A DNA stretch of 64,000 nt, from NCBI GenBank assembly GCA_013822275.1, contig PNKC01000002.1:1-64000 (forward strand). The letters run 5' to 3'. Both the position numbers and the translations under genes were made by a program. The notes beneath the pieces are model-generated. The model was given only the letters and a program-made list of their open reading frames with translations, searched no databases and had not been told where the DNA came from. Shown in pieces: positions 33,942 through 42,894 of the stretch. Source of the stretch: Anaerolinea sp. GTDB lineage: Bacteria; Chloroflexota; Dehalococcoidia; Tepidiformales; Tepidiformaceae. Numbering within the stretch: the first letter of the stretch is position 1; the number at the start of each line of letters is the position of its first letter.

Positions 33942-34978
33942 GCTTCGCTTCGCCATGGTGGTTGGTGTTCCTGGCGGTTATCCCGGTGGCCCTGGGCGCG
34001 TATTTCGCGGTGCAGCATCGCCGTTCGAAGTACGCCGTGCGGTTCACGAACCTGGACCTGCTCGCGAATGTGGTGGATGCGAGCCCCGGCTGGCGACGGC
34101 ATCTCCCCCCGGTGCTTTCGCTGCTGGCGCTGGCGCTGCTCGTGCTGGCGATAGCGCGGCCGGAGACGACGACGAAGGTGCCAAAGGAAGAGGCGACGGT
34201 CGTCCTCGTGACGGACGTCTCGGGTTCGATGAACGCGACGGACGTGGAACCGACACGGCTGGCGGCGGCGCAGGAATCGGCGCGCATCCTGCTGGATAAG
34301 CTGCCGAAGAAGGTGCAGGTTTCGCTGATCAGCTTCTCCAGCAGCGTGACCGTGCTGGTGCAGCCGACAACCGACCGGGAGGAAGTGAAGCTGGCGCTGG
34401 ACCGGCTGCGGCCCCGCGGCGGGACAGCGATGGGCGACGCCCTCCAGACCGCGCTGGAAGTGGTGCGCCCGCCGGAGGCGCCAGCCCCGGTGACGAACGG
34501 CGGTACGGGGGCCGCACCGCCCGCGCCCACGCCGCGGGCGGTGGCGGACGCAGCGGGCGGCGATACGGGCGTGGTGCCGGCGTTCATCATCCTCCTTTCC
34601 GACGGCGCGCAGACGCTGGGGAACATCCAGCCCCTGGACGCGGCTGACGCGGCGAAGGAACTCGATGTCCCAATCTTCGCGATCGCGCTGGGGACGCAGA
34701 ATGGCGTGGCCCAGGTGGAGGATAACCAGGGCCGCACCCGCACGGTCCGTGTCCCCCCGGATGAAGAGACGCTGACCGAGATCGCCGAAATCACGGGCGG
34801 CAAGTTCTTCAGCGCGCCCACGAAGGACGACCTGGACACGATCTACAAGGATCTGGGGTCAAAGATCGGCTATACGGAAGAGCAACGTGAGGTGACCTGG
34901 GCGTTCGCGGGCCTGGGGGCGTTGCTGGTCGCGGTCTCCGGCGGGCTTTCGCTGCTCTGGTTCAACCGCTTCCCGTAG
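33938..34978 (+). CDS. VWA-domain membrane protein (BatA-like)
   Basis: 346 residues. Two N-terminal membrane helices (about 7-24 and 57-73), a VWA domain with intact MIDAS (DVSGSM at 93-98, then T and D further on: GGTAMGDAL, LLSDGAQT), and a C-terminal membrane helix (about 323-342). This is the architecture of BatA/BatB-type proteins that work with MoxR in envelope stress or assembly of large metallo-enzymes. A Pro/Ala-rich insert lies before LLSDGA. Confidence 0.9.
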   Translation: MSFASPWWLVFLAVIPVALGAYFAVQHRRSKYAVRFTNLDLLANVVDASPGWRRHLPPVLSLLALALLVLAIARPETTTKVPKEEATVVLVTDVSGSMNATDVEPTRLAAAQESARILLDKLPKKVQVSLISFSSSVTVLVQPTTDREEVKLALDRLRPRGGTAMGDALQTALEVVRPPEAPAPVTNGGTGAAPPAPTPRAVADAAGGDTGVVPAFIILLSDGAQTLGNIQPLDAADAAKELDVPIFAIALGTQNGVAQVEDNQGRTRTVRVPPDEETLTEIAEITGGKFFSAPTKDDLDTIYKDLGSKIGYTEEQREVTWAFAGLGALLVAVSGGLSLLWFNRFP

Positions 34979-35177
34979 GCGCGAGGCTCCAGGTGGACGG
35001 CAGCCACGCGGTGTCCACCGTTGGGCGAGTGTGCCTCTCAAGGCGCAGGCGGATTCAGGGTTGACGGGTCCGAGCGCCCTGGGGGATGTCCCGGCGGCAC
35101 AAGGGCGCCCCTTCAAGGACTGATGGGCAGTTTCATGTATTGGCGGTGAGAAGTAGGTGGCCGCCGCCCTGTGCCCT

Positions 35178-35252
35178 GCGCTGCTCCTTCGGATGGCCGT
35201 AGTTGAATGCGAAGGAGTGCGCCTATTCGAAGGAATCAAGGATGGGATTCCT
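35178..35252 (+). promoter_or_regulatory. Two stem-loops in the leader of the TadG-like gene
   Basis: GCGC-TG-CTCCTTCG pairs with CGAAGGAG-T-GCGC (35178-35222), and AGGAATC pairs with GATTCCT (35231-35252). They end 40 nt before the start codon. The rest of the 34979-35291 gap shows nothing recognisable. Confidence 0.45.
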
Positions 35253-35291
35253 CAGGCATTTAACGACCACATAGCGTGAGGAGAAGAGACG

Positions 35292-36809
35292 ATGCTGCGG
35301 CGCATCTTCCGATCCAGTCATGCGTCTGCGCATGGGCAGGCGCTGGTCCTGTTTGCGGCGGGACTTATCGGTTTTCTTGGCCTGGTTGGCATGAGCGTTG
35401 ACGTGGGCCGATACGTATGGGCCCGGACACAGATGCAGGCGGCTGTGGATGCGGCGGCACTGGCCGCCGCCCAGAGCATGCCCGACACTTCCATGGCGAC
35501 GAGCAAGGCGGGAGAGTACTGGACGGACAACAGCTCGTTCATCCAGGCCGCGGGCGAGAACGTGGCCTTCAGCGTGACGTTTCCGCCCGGCAACAAGGCC
35601 CTTCGCGTGGAAGGGCAGGCCGACATCCCGACGTTCTTCCTGAGGTTTGTCGGGATCGCCCGCTGGCACGTGACGGCGGAGGGCGAGGCCGCGTCCCAGG
35701 TGCTGGACATCGGCCTGGTGCTGGATATCTCCGGGTCCATGTGCTGGGGCAACTACACGCCAGCGGACAGGGTCTCGGCAACCGGCCCGTTCGGCCCCCA
35801 GGTTGGTCCCGGGCGTACAGCGGACGCGGTCCAGTTGACGGCTGCCGTCCCGGCGGGTGGCACGAGCATCACCATCACGGTGAACAGCACGGCGATCTTC
35901 AACAGCACCTCAGCAACGCAGAATCAGGCGAAATTCGGCTGGAACATGGGCACCCAGCGGTACTTCCAGTACCTGCCGGGCAACGGCCGGCGGGGGCTGA
36001 TCAAGATCGACGGCGAGTACTTCTTGATCACAGCCATCCCATCGGCCACCACGATGACGGTGACGCGCGCCCAGCGGGACAACTTCCTGGGGGTGAACAC
36101 GGTGGCGGCAGCGCATGCGGTGGGGGCGGGAGTCTGGTCGCAGCACGCGAACTGCTCGCTTTCCGGCCCATCGGTCAACGGGCCATACGAGCCATACGAC
36201 GGGTCCATGGTTGACGCGCAGTACTTCACAACGTTGTTCAACCCGGCCTACGACAAGATCGGGCTGGCGTCCTTCTCCGGCGCGGGCAACATCCGGCGAG
36301 GGCTCACAAGCAACTTCAGCCAGGTGCGGGGCGACATGGACGCGATCAGCAACCCGGACGGTGGCACGAACTCCGCCTTTGGCCTCGCGCTCGGCAGGCA
36401 AGTGCTGGACGGTGCCGGCAAGCGCGCGAACGCTGTCCGGGTGATGGTCTTCCTGACGGACGGCCTGGCGAACTCGTATTGCGGCTCCGCGTACAGCGCG
36501 GCGAACTACAACGCGCCAAGCTGCCCGGGCCAGGGCGGCGGGAGCGACGGCAACGCCTCGGCGGTGAATGCGGCCTACGCGGAGGCGCAGCGGGCCGTCT
36601 CGGGAGAGATCCAGATCTACACGATCGGCCTTGGGCCGTTCGCCAACGACGCGTTTCTCAAGCGCCTGGCGGACGGCGGCGTGGCGGGGGTTGGCCCATG
36701 TCAGCAAAACCAGCAGGGCTGCCGCTTCTTTAAGGCGCCGAGTGTGGCCGACCTGGACGGGGCGTTCAAGTCGATCGCCGAGCAGACCCACATTGCCCTC
36801 ACGCGGTGA
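35292..36809 (+). CDS. TadG-like pilus/secretion protein with VWA domain
   Basis: 505 residues. The N terminus GQALVLFAAGLIGFLGLVGMSVDVGRYVWARTQMQ AAVDAAALAAAQ is the TadE/TadG-type membrane anchor. A VWA domain follows with DISGSMCWG (145-152), interrupted by a Ser/Thr-rich insert of about 120 residues (180-300), and continuing with GTNSAFGLALG and VFLTDGLANSYCG. Several cysteines in the outer part (CWG, NCSL, YCGS, PSCPG, PCQQNQQGC) suggest disulfides. No other tad genes are in view. GAGGAGAAGAG precedes the ATG. Confidence 0.83.
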   Translation: MLRRIFRSSHASAHGQALVLFAAGLIGFLGLVGMSVDVGRYVWARTQMQAAVDAAALAAAQSMPDTSMATSKAGEYWTDNSSFIQAAGENVAFSVTFPPGNKALRVEGQADIPTFFLRFVGIARWHVTAEGEAASQVLDIGLVLDISGSMCWGNYTPADRVSATGPFGPQVGPGRTADAVQLTAAVPAGGTSITITVNSTAIFNSTSATQNQAKFGWNMGTQRYFQYLPGNGRRGLIKIDGEYFLITAIPSATTMTVTRAQRDNFLGVNTVAAAHAVGAGVWSQHANCSLSGPSVNGPYEPYDGSMVDAQYFTTLFNPAYDKIGLASFSGAGNIRRGLTSNFSQVRGDMDAISNPDGGTNSAFGLALGRQVLDGAGKRANAVRVMVFLTDGLANSYCGSAYSAANYNAPSCPGQGGGSDGNASAVNAAYAEAQRAVSGEIQIYTIGLGPFANDAFLKRLADGGVAGVGPCQQNQQGCRFFKAPSVADLDGAFKSIAEQTHIALTR

Positions 36810-37014
36810 GTGGCGCCCCTTCGAGGACGATGGGGCCAGGCGGGGGATCGCGCCCTGGCGCGCGAATCCCCGCCGCCCGCCGGTGGTGCAGGCATCGGGA
36901 GTATCCCGAGCGCTTGTTCGGGAATTGCCCTCATAGGCAAGCGGCTCGGCGTGGTCGAACCTTTACCCGCCGGATAGCGCCGGCGATTCTTGGACGCCCC
37001 CCAAGGAGACCCAG

Positions 37015-37263
37015 ATGAAGCCCAACGAGATGACGGACGCCGAGTACAACGAGCTGATCCTCCGCCTGCTGGACCTCAAGGAAGAGGACTGGAAGGATTT
37101 CGACCGCCGCGTGATGGCGGCGAAGATCCTCCGCCTCCACGAGCAGGTCCGCGCGTTGGAGGCGCACCATCGCGAAACGCACTCCCGCTGTGGGCCCCGC
37201 GGCAACAGCGAGAGCAACGTGATCGACGGGGCCGAAGCGGCCGGGAAGTTCCTCGCAGCTTGA
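37015..37263 (+). CDS. Small hypothetical protein
   Basis: 82 residues, charged and predicted helical: MTDAEYNELILRLLDLKEEDWKDFDRRVMAAKILRLHEQVRALEAHH, with a heptad-like spacing suggesting a short coiled coil. No family recognised. AAGGAG lies 6 nt before the ATG, so it is very likely translated. It sits between the TadG-like and matrixin genes on the same strand. Confidence 0.65.
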   Translation: MKPNEMTDAEYNELILRLLDLKEEDWKDFDRRVMAAKILRLHEQVRALEAHHRETHSRCGPRGNSESNVIDGAEAAGKFLAA

Positions 37264-37336
37264 GCGTAGCCGGGTTCCCGGCAGCGTGGCTCTTCAGCTA
37301 ACGTGGTCTGCGGAGCGGCGCCGGGAGGAGCTTGTT

Positions 37337-38320
37337 GTGCTGAGCGTCCCATCGCGGAGGCGGACAGGAGTTGGTGTGGCCGTCGCCGGGCTGGTGCTAG
37401 GGCTCGCGCTCCTGGTGGGGGGCGTGAAGGCAGCGGGCGTGGCACCACCGGACGACGGGGGGTTGCCGCGGCTGCGCGAATACGTGATGACCATGGTTTT
37501 CCCTTCCCAGCCCGAATTAGGGACGCTCACGGTGGTGATGTTTCTGCCGCAGGACCTGGATGACCCCGCGCTGGCGGCTGCCGGGCGCGAGGCGATGCTG
37601 GCACGGTTCCCGGGCGCGGTGGATCTGGAGCCGGGCGAGGTGAGGGCGCAGTACCGGCTGGATAACGTCCGCTGGCCGCAACCGTCCGCGACCTGGCGCT
37701 ACAACCCTTACGAGGCATCCACGCGGATTGGCGCGGATGCCGCCCTTGCCGCTATCAGCGCTGGCGCGGCCGGCTGGACAAACGCGGGTGGCAGCGGTTT
37801 CGCCTACAGCTTCGAGGGCTACACGGGGACGCCGCCGGGCTGTGATGGCCGGCTCGGCGTCCTGCCGAAGGACGGCGAGAACGTCGTCGGCTGGGGCCAT
37901 GTCGAGGGAGGATTCTGGGGGTTCACCTGCTGGTGGAGCTCCGCCGCGAACGTCCCGGAGACGAGTTACAAGACGTTGACGGAGTTCGACATCGTCTTCG
38001 AATCGAGCAGTACGGTGCCGTACACACCGGGGGTGTTGAAGGCGCTGGCGCTGCACGAGTTCGGCCACGCGCTCGGGCTGGCGCATACGCAGGATACGTC
38101 CTGCCCGGGCGTTGTGATGTGCGGCGGGTCGGCGGCCACGATCCAGCAGACGATCACGCCCGATGACGTGGCCGGGGTGCTCGCGCTGTACGGGGTGGCG
38201 CCGACACCCACGCCGTCCTCGTCGCCGAAGCCCGCGTTCACGGCGACGCCCACCCCGACGGTGTTTCCGCCGGGCTCCAAGAAGCACATGAATTGGGTGC
38301 CGGCGGTCGCGCGGGACTGA
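37337..38320 (+). CDS. Exported matrixin-type zinc metalloprotease
   Basis: 327 residues. An N-terminal signal/anchor (about 10-38, VAVAGLVLGLALLVGG) leads to a domain with LHEFGHALGLAH (about 237-248), the HExxHxxGxxH zinc site of metzincins, followed by a short turn (VVMCGG, replacing the usual Ser-x-Met with VVMC) and a short Pro/Thr-rich tail. The GTG at 37337 has a perfect GGAGGA site 8 nt upstream. It may degrade extracellular protein or process surface proteins. Confidence 0.83.
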   Translation: MLSVPSRRRTGVGVAVAGLVLGLALLVGGVKAAGVAPPDDGGLPRLREYVMTMVFPSQPELGTLTVVMFLPQDLDDPALAAAGREAMLARFPGAVDLEPGEVRAQYRLDNVRWPQPSATWRYNPYEASTRIGADAALAAISAGAAGWTNAGGSGFAYSFEGYTGTPPGCDGRLGVLPKDGENVVGWGHVEGGFWGFTCWWSSAANVPETSYKTLTEFDIVFESSSTVPYTPGVLKALALHEFGHALGLAHTQDTSCPGVVMCGGSAATIQQTITPDDVAGVLALYGVAPTPTPSSSPKPAFTATPTPTVFPPGSKKHMNWVPAVARD

Positions 38321-38336
38321 GGGCGCGGGACTTCGC

Positions 38337-38380
38337 CAGGGACACCAGGACGCGAAGGCCCGAAGCGGCACGAAGCGCCA
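38337..38380. repeat. Half copy of fold-back repeat family A
   Basis: GGACACCAGGACGCGAAGGC and CGAAGCGGCACGAAGCG: one arm only, between the convergent matrixin and radC genes. Confidence 0.6.
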
Positions 38381-38402
38381 GAGGAAGTCCGGACAGCCTG
38401 CG

Positions 38403-39131
38403 TCAGCGCTTCTTGCGGAAGGCGTAGCCTTCGCGGCTCATGCTGACGAAGCTGTTGTGGCCGAGGATGACGTGGTCCTGGAGCTGGATATCGAGGAGGT
38501 CGCCGGCGGCGATGAGTTCCGTGGTGACGGCGATGTCCTGGGGGCTTGGTTTGGGGTCGCCGCTGGGGTGGTTGTGGGCGAGGATGACGGAGACGGCTTC
38601 GACGATCATCGCTTCCCGGAAGACTTCCGCGGGGCGGACGCCCACGGCGTTCACGCCGCCACCCGTCACGGGCACGACGGAGCCGAGCAGCCTGCCTTTC
38701 ATGTCGAGCGCGAGGACGAAGAGTTCCTCCTTTGTCTTCCCCAGGACGCGGGGACCGAGAAGCGCGGCAACGGATTCGGGCGTGCGCAGGGTGGGGCGGG
38801 AGTCAGGGTCGATCTGCTGGACGCGGCGGCCGAGTTCGATGGCGGCGGCGAGCTGGGTGGCTTTGGCCGGCCCGAGCCCTTTTGTGCGCATCAGCGACTT
38901 CGCGTCCGCGCGGGCGAGCCCGCTGAGGCCTCCGACCGTCTCGACCAAACCGCGCGCCATATCGACGACGTTTTCGCCGGCCATACCGGAGCGGAGGATG
39001 ATAGCGATGAGCTCGGCGTCGGAGAGGACCTGGGCGCCGTGTTCGAGGAGGCGCTCGCGCGGCCGCTCGTCGTCCGCGAGTTCACGGATTGTGCGGTAGC
39101 CGTTGCGGGGCGCGGGCGCTTCGGGGTCCAC
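38403..39131 (-). CDS. radC: RadC / JAB-domain protein
   Basis: 242 residues. The N-terminal helix-hairpin-helix part includes ERLLEHGAQVLSDAELIAIILRSG and KGLGPAKATQLAAAIELGRR; the C-terminal JAB/MPN domain has AHNHPSGDPKPSPQD, the metal-binding motif. Despite its name a DNA-repair role has been doubted; the family is widely conserved. The length is normal. The start is an ATG in the last bases before the gap to the neighbouring membrane-protein gene. Confidence 0.93.
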   Translation of the reverse strand: MDPEAPAPRNGYRTIRELADDERPRERLLEHGAQVLSDAELIAIILRSGMAGENVVDMARGLVETVGGLSGLARADAKSLMRTKGLGPAKATQLAAAIELGRRVQQIDPDSRPTLRTPESVAALLGPRVLGKTKEELFVLALDMKGRLLGSVVPVTGGGVNAVGVRPAEVFREAMIVEAVSVILAHNHPSGDPKPSPQDIAVTTELIAAGDLLDIQLQDHVILGHNSFVSMSREGYAFRKKR

Positions 39132-39181
39132 GGGTGGGGATTGTAGGGCACGGGGTCAAGCGGGGTTGAAGGCCAGAACGT

Positions 39182-39736
39182 TCAATCCCGGGAGCGGGTA
39201 GGGGCCGTCTGCCGGAGCGCGGGGCTGGCCTTATCGGAGTCCAGGTAGCGGAAGACCAGGAAGACCAGGGCGAGGTCCAGGACGGCGATGGCCGCCATCA
39301 GGCCAAACATCTCCCAGATGCCCTTCCAGAGGCCAAAGGAGACAAGTTCGAGGATAACGAGGGCGGTGGCCACGGCAAACAGTCTAAGGATCACGCTGCA
39401 TTCGCTGGAGCGGTCAACAGCAGTTATCGAGGAATCGAGTGCGTGAAGACCCGCGGACGCGACGACGACGATGAGCATGGCCAGGGGGACGATGGCGGTG
39501 AACTCCACGAACATCCCCATGTGCTCCCAGGTGGCCGCGTCCACTCTCGGATCCGGGCGGTGATCGCGGACAACCGTCACGAGCGCCAGAAGGGCGAACA
39601 ACTGAATCAGGGTCATGAGCGCTACGGGAAGACGGTCTCTTTCCCCTGGAAGTTGAAAGATGCTCGTTAGGACGTTCATCCCGGTACCCAGAACCCGCGC
39701 GCGGCCCACTTGATTGACCGCACGCATAGCAGCCAT
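39182..39736 (-). CDS. Hypothetical four-helix membrane protein
   Basis: 184 residues with about four hydrophobic helices (LPVALMTLIQLFALLALVTVV, FTAIVPLAMLIVVVASAGL, LFAVATALVILELVSFGLW and IAVLDLALVFLVF) and a polar C terminus. No family recognised. The start could be ATG 39736, an ATG four codons in, or ATG 39679, which lies just before the first conserved-looking region. It stands alone between radC and the GGDEF gene. Confidence 0.6.
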   Translation of the reverse strand: MAAMRAVNQVGRARVLGTGMNVLTSIFQLPGERDRLPVALMTLIQLFALLALVTVVRDHRPDPRVDAATWEHMGMFVEFTAIVPLAMLIVVVASAGLHALDSSITAVDRSSECSVILRLFAVATALVILELVSFGLWKGIWEMFGLMAAIAVLDLALVFLVFRYLDSDKASPALRQTAPTRSRD

Positions 39737-39904
39737 TGGACGCAGCCGGGACTCTACTCCAGATCCGCGGGCTTCGGTTGGGTCGATGGGGCCGGATTTT
39801 GGGCCCGGATGGACCTGTCTCGTTGGATCGCGGCCCCGCGGCTGCGCCGGCTTCCTATGCTCGCCGAAGGCAGGTACGTGCAGCGCGGGAGGAAGGACAT
39901 CGCA

Positions 39905-40684
39905 TCAGGAGGCTTGACGGCGGTCGCCGAGCCTGGCCAGGGCGCGCTTGTTGGCATAGAGCGCGGTATCCGCCTGGCGGAGCAGGCTTCCCGCTTCGCT
40001 GGACTCGTCAACGGAGGCCAGGCCGACGGCTGCGCTGAGGCGAGGCACCGGCCCGTGGGCCCCGTCAAACGGCAACGGTTCGTTGTCGAGCAGACTTTGG
40101 AAGGCCGCAACCTGGTTGGCGGCCTCAAACGGTGGGACACCGGGAAAGATAACGGCGAACTCGTCGCCGCCGGTGCGCGCGGTGACTGTCTCGCTGCCGA
40201 CGGCGCGGGTGATGCACGAGGCGACGGCCTTGAGGGCGGCGTCGCCGGCCTGGTGGCCCTGGGTGTCGTTGATGGACTTCAAGCCGTCCATGTCGATGAG
40301 GGCGACGGTGAGTGGGCGGTGAGTGGCCTGGCAGACGCCGATGAGCTGGGCGAGCTGGGCGTTGAAGTGGCGGCGGTTGTAAAGGCCGGTAAGCTCGTCG
40401 CGGATGGCGAGTTCGTGGAAGCGGCGCGCCCACTCCCGGTCCAGGCGCTTCTGTTTGCCCCGGGGAATGGTCGTGAGGAACCCCATCACGGAAAAGGAAA
40501 CCACCGAGTAGGAGACGTAAGCAATCAGCCAGCCAAGGTCGCCTGTGGCCCAGGCGACCACACTGAGCGTGACGCCACCAAGGACGACCGAAAGGCCAGC
40601 GAGGCGCACGGCGAATACCGCCTGCGAAACGGAGGGCTGGTTCTCGCCAAGGTCGCCTGAAAGCGTGTCGCCCGTGAACCCCAT
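39905..40684 (-). CDS. Membrane diguanylate cyclase (GGDEF)
   Basis: 259 residues. Two membrane helices (about 22-45 and 50-70) precede a GGDEF domain starting at RDELTGLYNRRHF; the catalytic motif is intact (RTGGDEFAV) and DMDGLKSINDTQGHQAGD binds metal and GTP. No clear inhibitory RxxD site is seen. It should make cyclic di-GMP. The short N-terminal part is too small for a sensory domain outside the membrane. Confidence 0.9.
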   Translation of the reverse strand: MGFTGDTLSGDLGENQPSVSQAVFAVRLAGLSVVLGGVTLSVVAWATGDLGWLIAYVSYSVVSFSVMGFLTTIPRGKQKRLDREWARRFHELAIRDELTGLYNRRHFNAQLAQLIGVCQATHRPLTVALIDMDGLKSINDTQGHQAGDAALKAVASCITRAVGSETVTARTGGDEFAVIFPGVPPFEAANQVAAFQSLLDNEPLPFDGAHGPVPRLSAAVGLASVDESSEAGSLLRQADTALYANKRALARLGDRRQAS

Positions 40685-40829
40685 AGCGAATACTTCGGCA
40701 ACAAAGGCGGGAACTGGAGGGGACGCCTACGGGTAACCCCTGAGCCGAGGTCGCTACGACATCCTGAACTGGACATCCGCCTGCTGATCCGCTCAACTTC
40801 GCGCACTACTTGTTGGGGTTTGGGAAACG

Positions 40830-41627
40830 GTGAGTTACGAAAACCTGGTGCTCGAAGTCGCGGACGATGTCGCGACCGTGACGTTGAACCGGCCGGAGAA
40901 GCTGAACGCGCTGAGCCGGGCGCTGCAACTGGAGATGCTCGACGTGTGCGCGGAGCTCAAGGGCAGGGACGACGTGCGGGCGGTCGTCTGGACGGGGGCC
41001 GGGCGCGGGTTCTGTTCGGGGGCGGACCTCACGGGGCCGCGGCCGGCGGCTGAGCAGGAGCCGGGCTGGCAACAGATGATGGACGAGGACAGCTGGGTTG
41101 GGCGGCAGGCACGGGCGGTGTACTTCATCGACAAGCCAAGCATCGCGGCCGTCAACGGCGTTGCGGCGGGCGCGGGGATGTCGCTGGCGCTGGCCTGCGA
41201 CATCCGCGTGGGGAGCGAGAACACGCGTTTCAAGACGGTGTTCATCGAACGGGCATTGGCGCCGGATGCGGGGATGACGTACTTCCTGCCGCGCATCGTT
41301 GGGACCGGCAACGCGCTGGACATGATCTTGACGAGCCGCACTGTGGGCGCGGACGAGGCGCTGCGGATGGGACTGCTCCAGCGGCTGGTGCCGCACGACA
41401 GCCTGGTGGCGGAAGCGCAGGCGCTCGCCAGCCAGATCGCGGCCTTCCCGCCGCTGGCCGCGATGATGTCCAAGCGCTCCGTGCAACGCAGCCTGGACCA
41501 CGGCATCGACGATCAGTTGCGCTACGAGATCCGGGCGATCGAAATCGGGCGCAGGGCCGCGAACGATGCGAAGGAATCGGCCTCCGCCTTCGTCGAAAAG
41601 CGGGCGCCGCGCTACACGGGGCATTAA
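40830..41627 (+). CDS. Enoyl-CoA hydratase/isomerase family protein
   Basis: 265-residue crotonase. Visible signatures: VTLNRPEKLNALSRALQLEM, GAGRGFCSGADLTG (oxyanion hole), AAVNGVAAGAGMSLALACDIRVGSENTRF and an active-site region ALAPDAGMTYFLPRIVG. The segment after GAGMS carries Ala rather than the second catalytic Glu found in classical hydratases, so it could be an isomerase or other crotonase. Start chosen at the first conserved residues (MSYENLVLEV). Confidence 0.88.
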   Translation: MSYENLVLEVADDVATVTLNRPEKLNALSRALQLEMLDVCAELKGRDDVRAVVWTGAGRGFCSGADLTGPRPAAEQEPGWQQMMDEDSWVGRQARAVYFIDKPSIAAVNGVAAGAGMSLALACDIRVGSENTRFKTVFIERALAPDAGMTYFLPRIVGTGNALDMILTSRTVGADEALRMGLLQRLVPHDSLVAEAQALASQIAAFPPLAAMMSKRSVQRSLDHGIDDQLRYEIRAIEIGRRAANDAKESASAFVEKRAPRYTGH

Positions 41628-41650
41628 CCAGACATGCTTCATCGGTTCTG
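41628..41650. other. Start of repeat-filled gap 41628-41974
   Basis: The 347-bp gap up to the F420-type gene holds two tandem family A copies (period about 139 bp) and no other feature was seen. Confidence 0.5.
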
Positions 41651-41757
41651 TTGAGGACACGAAGGCCGAAAGCACGAAGCGGCACGAAGGATTGGAGATA
41701 GGGTCCGTTCAACTTCGTGACCCTTTGAGCCTTCCTGCCTTTGTGTCCCTTAAGAAG
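41651..41757. repeat. Fold-back repeat family A, full copy
   Basis: Opens TTGAGGACACGAAGGCCGAA and closes TGCCTTTGTGTCCCTTAAG. Confidence 0.78.
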
Positions 41758-41789
41758 CCGGCCATCACGTGTATGCTTCCACGATCGCG

Positions 41790-41896
41790 TTGAGGACACG
41801 AAAGCCCGAAAGCACGGAGCGGCACGAAGGATTGAGATAGGGGTTCGTTCAACTTCGTGACCGTTTGAGCCTTCCTGCCTTTGTGTGCCTTAAGAA
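41790..41896. repeat. Fold-back repeat family A, full copy
   Basis: Opens TTGAGGACACGAAAGCCCGA and closes TGCCTTTGTGTGCCTTAAG; about 139 bp after the preceding copy and nearly identical to it, so a local tandem duplication. Confidence 0.78.
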
Positions 41897-41974
41897 GCCG
41901 ACCGAGGCCCGGCCGGGATATTGCTGGGGCCGGGATAGTCTATGATTTGCGGCACGCTCACCTGAGGTCCCGCT

Positions 41975-42817
41975 ATGAAGTTTGGCATCCAGATGTTCCC
42001 CACGGACTACGCAATCCCCGTCACCGAACTGGGCAAGGCGTGCGAGGACCTCGGGTTCGAATCGCTCTTCTTCCCCGAACACACGCACATCCCCACCAGC
42101 CGGCGGACGCCGTGGCCGGGTGGCGCGCCGCTGCCGCTGGAGTATTCGCACACGCTGGACCCGTTCGTGGCGATGGGTGCCGTGGCGGCGGTGACGAAGA
42201 CCCTGCTCATCGGCACCGGCGTCTGCCTCGTGATGGAGCGGGACCCGATCACGCTGGCCAAGGAAGTGGCGAGCGTGGACTTCCTTTCCCGCGGGCGGGT
42301 GCTGTTTGGAATCGGCGGGGGCTGGAACGAAGAGGAGATGGAGAACCACGGCACGAAGCCGTCCCTGCGCTGGAAGATACTGCGCGAGCGCATCCTGGCG
42401 ATGAAGGAGATCTGGACGAAGGACGAGGCGGAATACCACGGGCAGTTCGTGGACTTCGACCCGATCTGGTCGTGGCCGAAGCCGGCGCGGAAGCCTCACC
42501 CGCCAATCCTCATCGGCGGCGCGGGGCCGCGCACGCTCGAGCGGGTCATCGAGTATGGCGACGAGTGGATGCCGATCGGGGGGCGCACCGGGGCACTGCT
42601 GGCGGCGAAGATCGAGGAGTTGCAGGGGATGGCGAAGGCGGCCGGGCGCGGGCCGATCGCGGTTTCCATCTTCGGACTGGGGCCGAGCCCGGAACTCATC
42701 GAGAGCTACATCGGCATGGGTGTCCAGCGCGTCATCTTTGGGTTGCGTCCCGAGGCGGCAGAGCGTGCCATCCCGGCGCTGAAGAACTACGCCGAGGTCG
42801 CGAAGCGCTACAGCTGA
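41975..42817 (+). CDS. LLM-class F420-dependent oxidoreductase
   Basis: 280-residue luciferase-like TIM barrel. MKFGIQMFPTDYAIPVTELGKACEDLGFESLFFPEHTHIP is the typical N terminus, LIGTGVCLVMERDP the flavin-phosphate region, and FGIGGGWNEEEMENHG the conserved loop. These enzymes use reduced F420 or FMN to reduce or oxygenate small molecules. F420-dependence is a family inference. Next comes an alpha/beta hydrolase gene on the same strand. Confidence 0.88.
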   Translation: MKFGIQMFPTDYAIPVTELGKACEDLGFESLFFPEHTHIPTSRRTPWPGGAPLPLEYSHTLDPFVAMGAVAAVTKTLLIGTGVCLVMERDPITLAKEVASVDFLSRGRVLFGIGGGWNEEEMENHGTKPSLRWKILRERILAMKEIWTKDEAEYHGQFVDFDPIWSWPKPARKPHPPILIGGAGPRTLERVIEYGDEWMPIGGRTGALLAAKIEELQGMAKAAGRGPIAVSIFGLGPSPELIESYIGMGVQRVIFGLRPEAAERAIPALKNYAEVAKRYS

Positions 42818-42894
42818 CGGCCCTCAACGCCCATCCCATCTCTCCTCCTTCCGCGGAAGGACGAAGCGAGGGAGCCTGACCGGAGGATTGCCCC

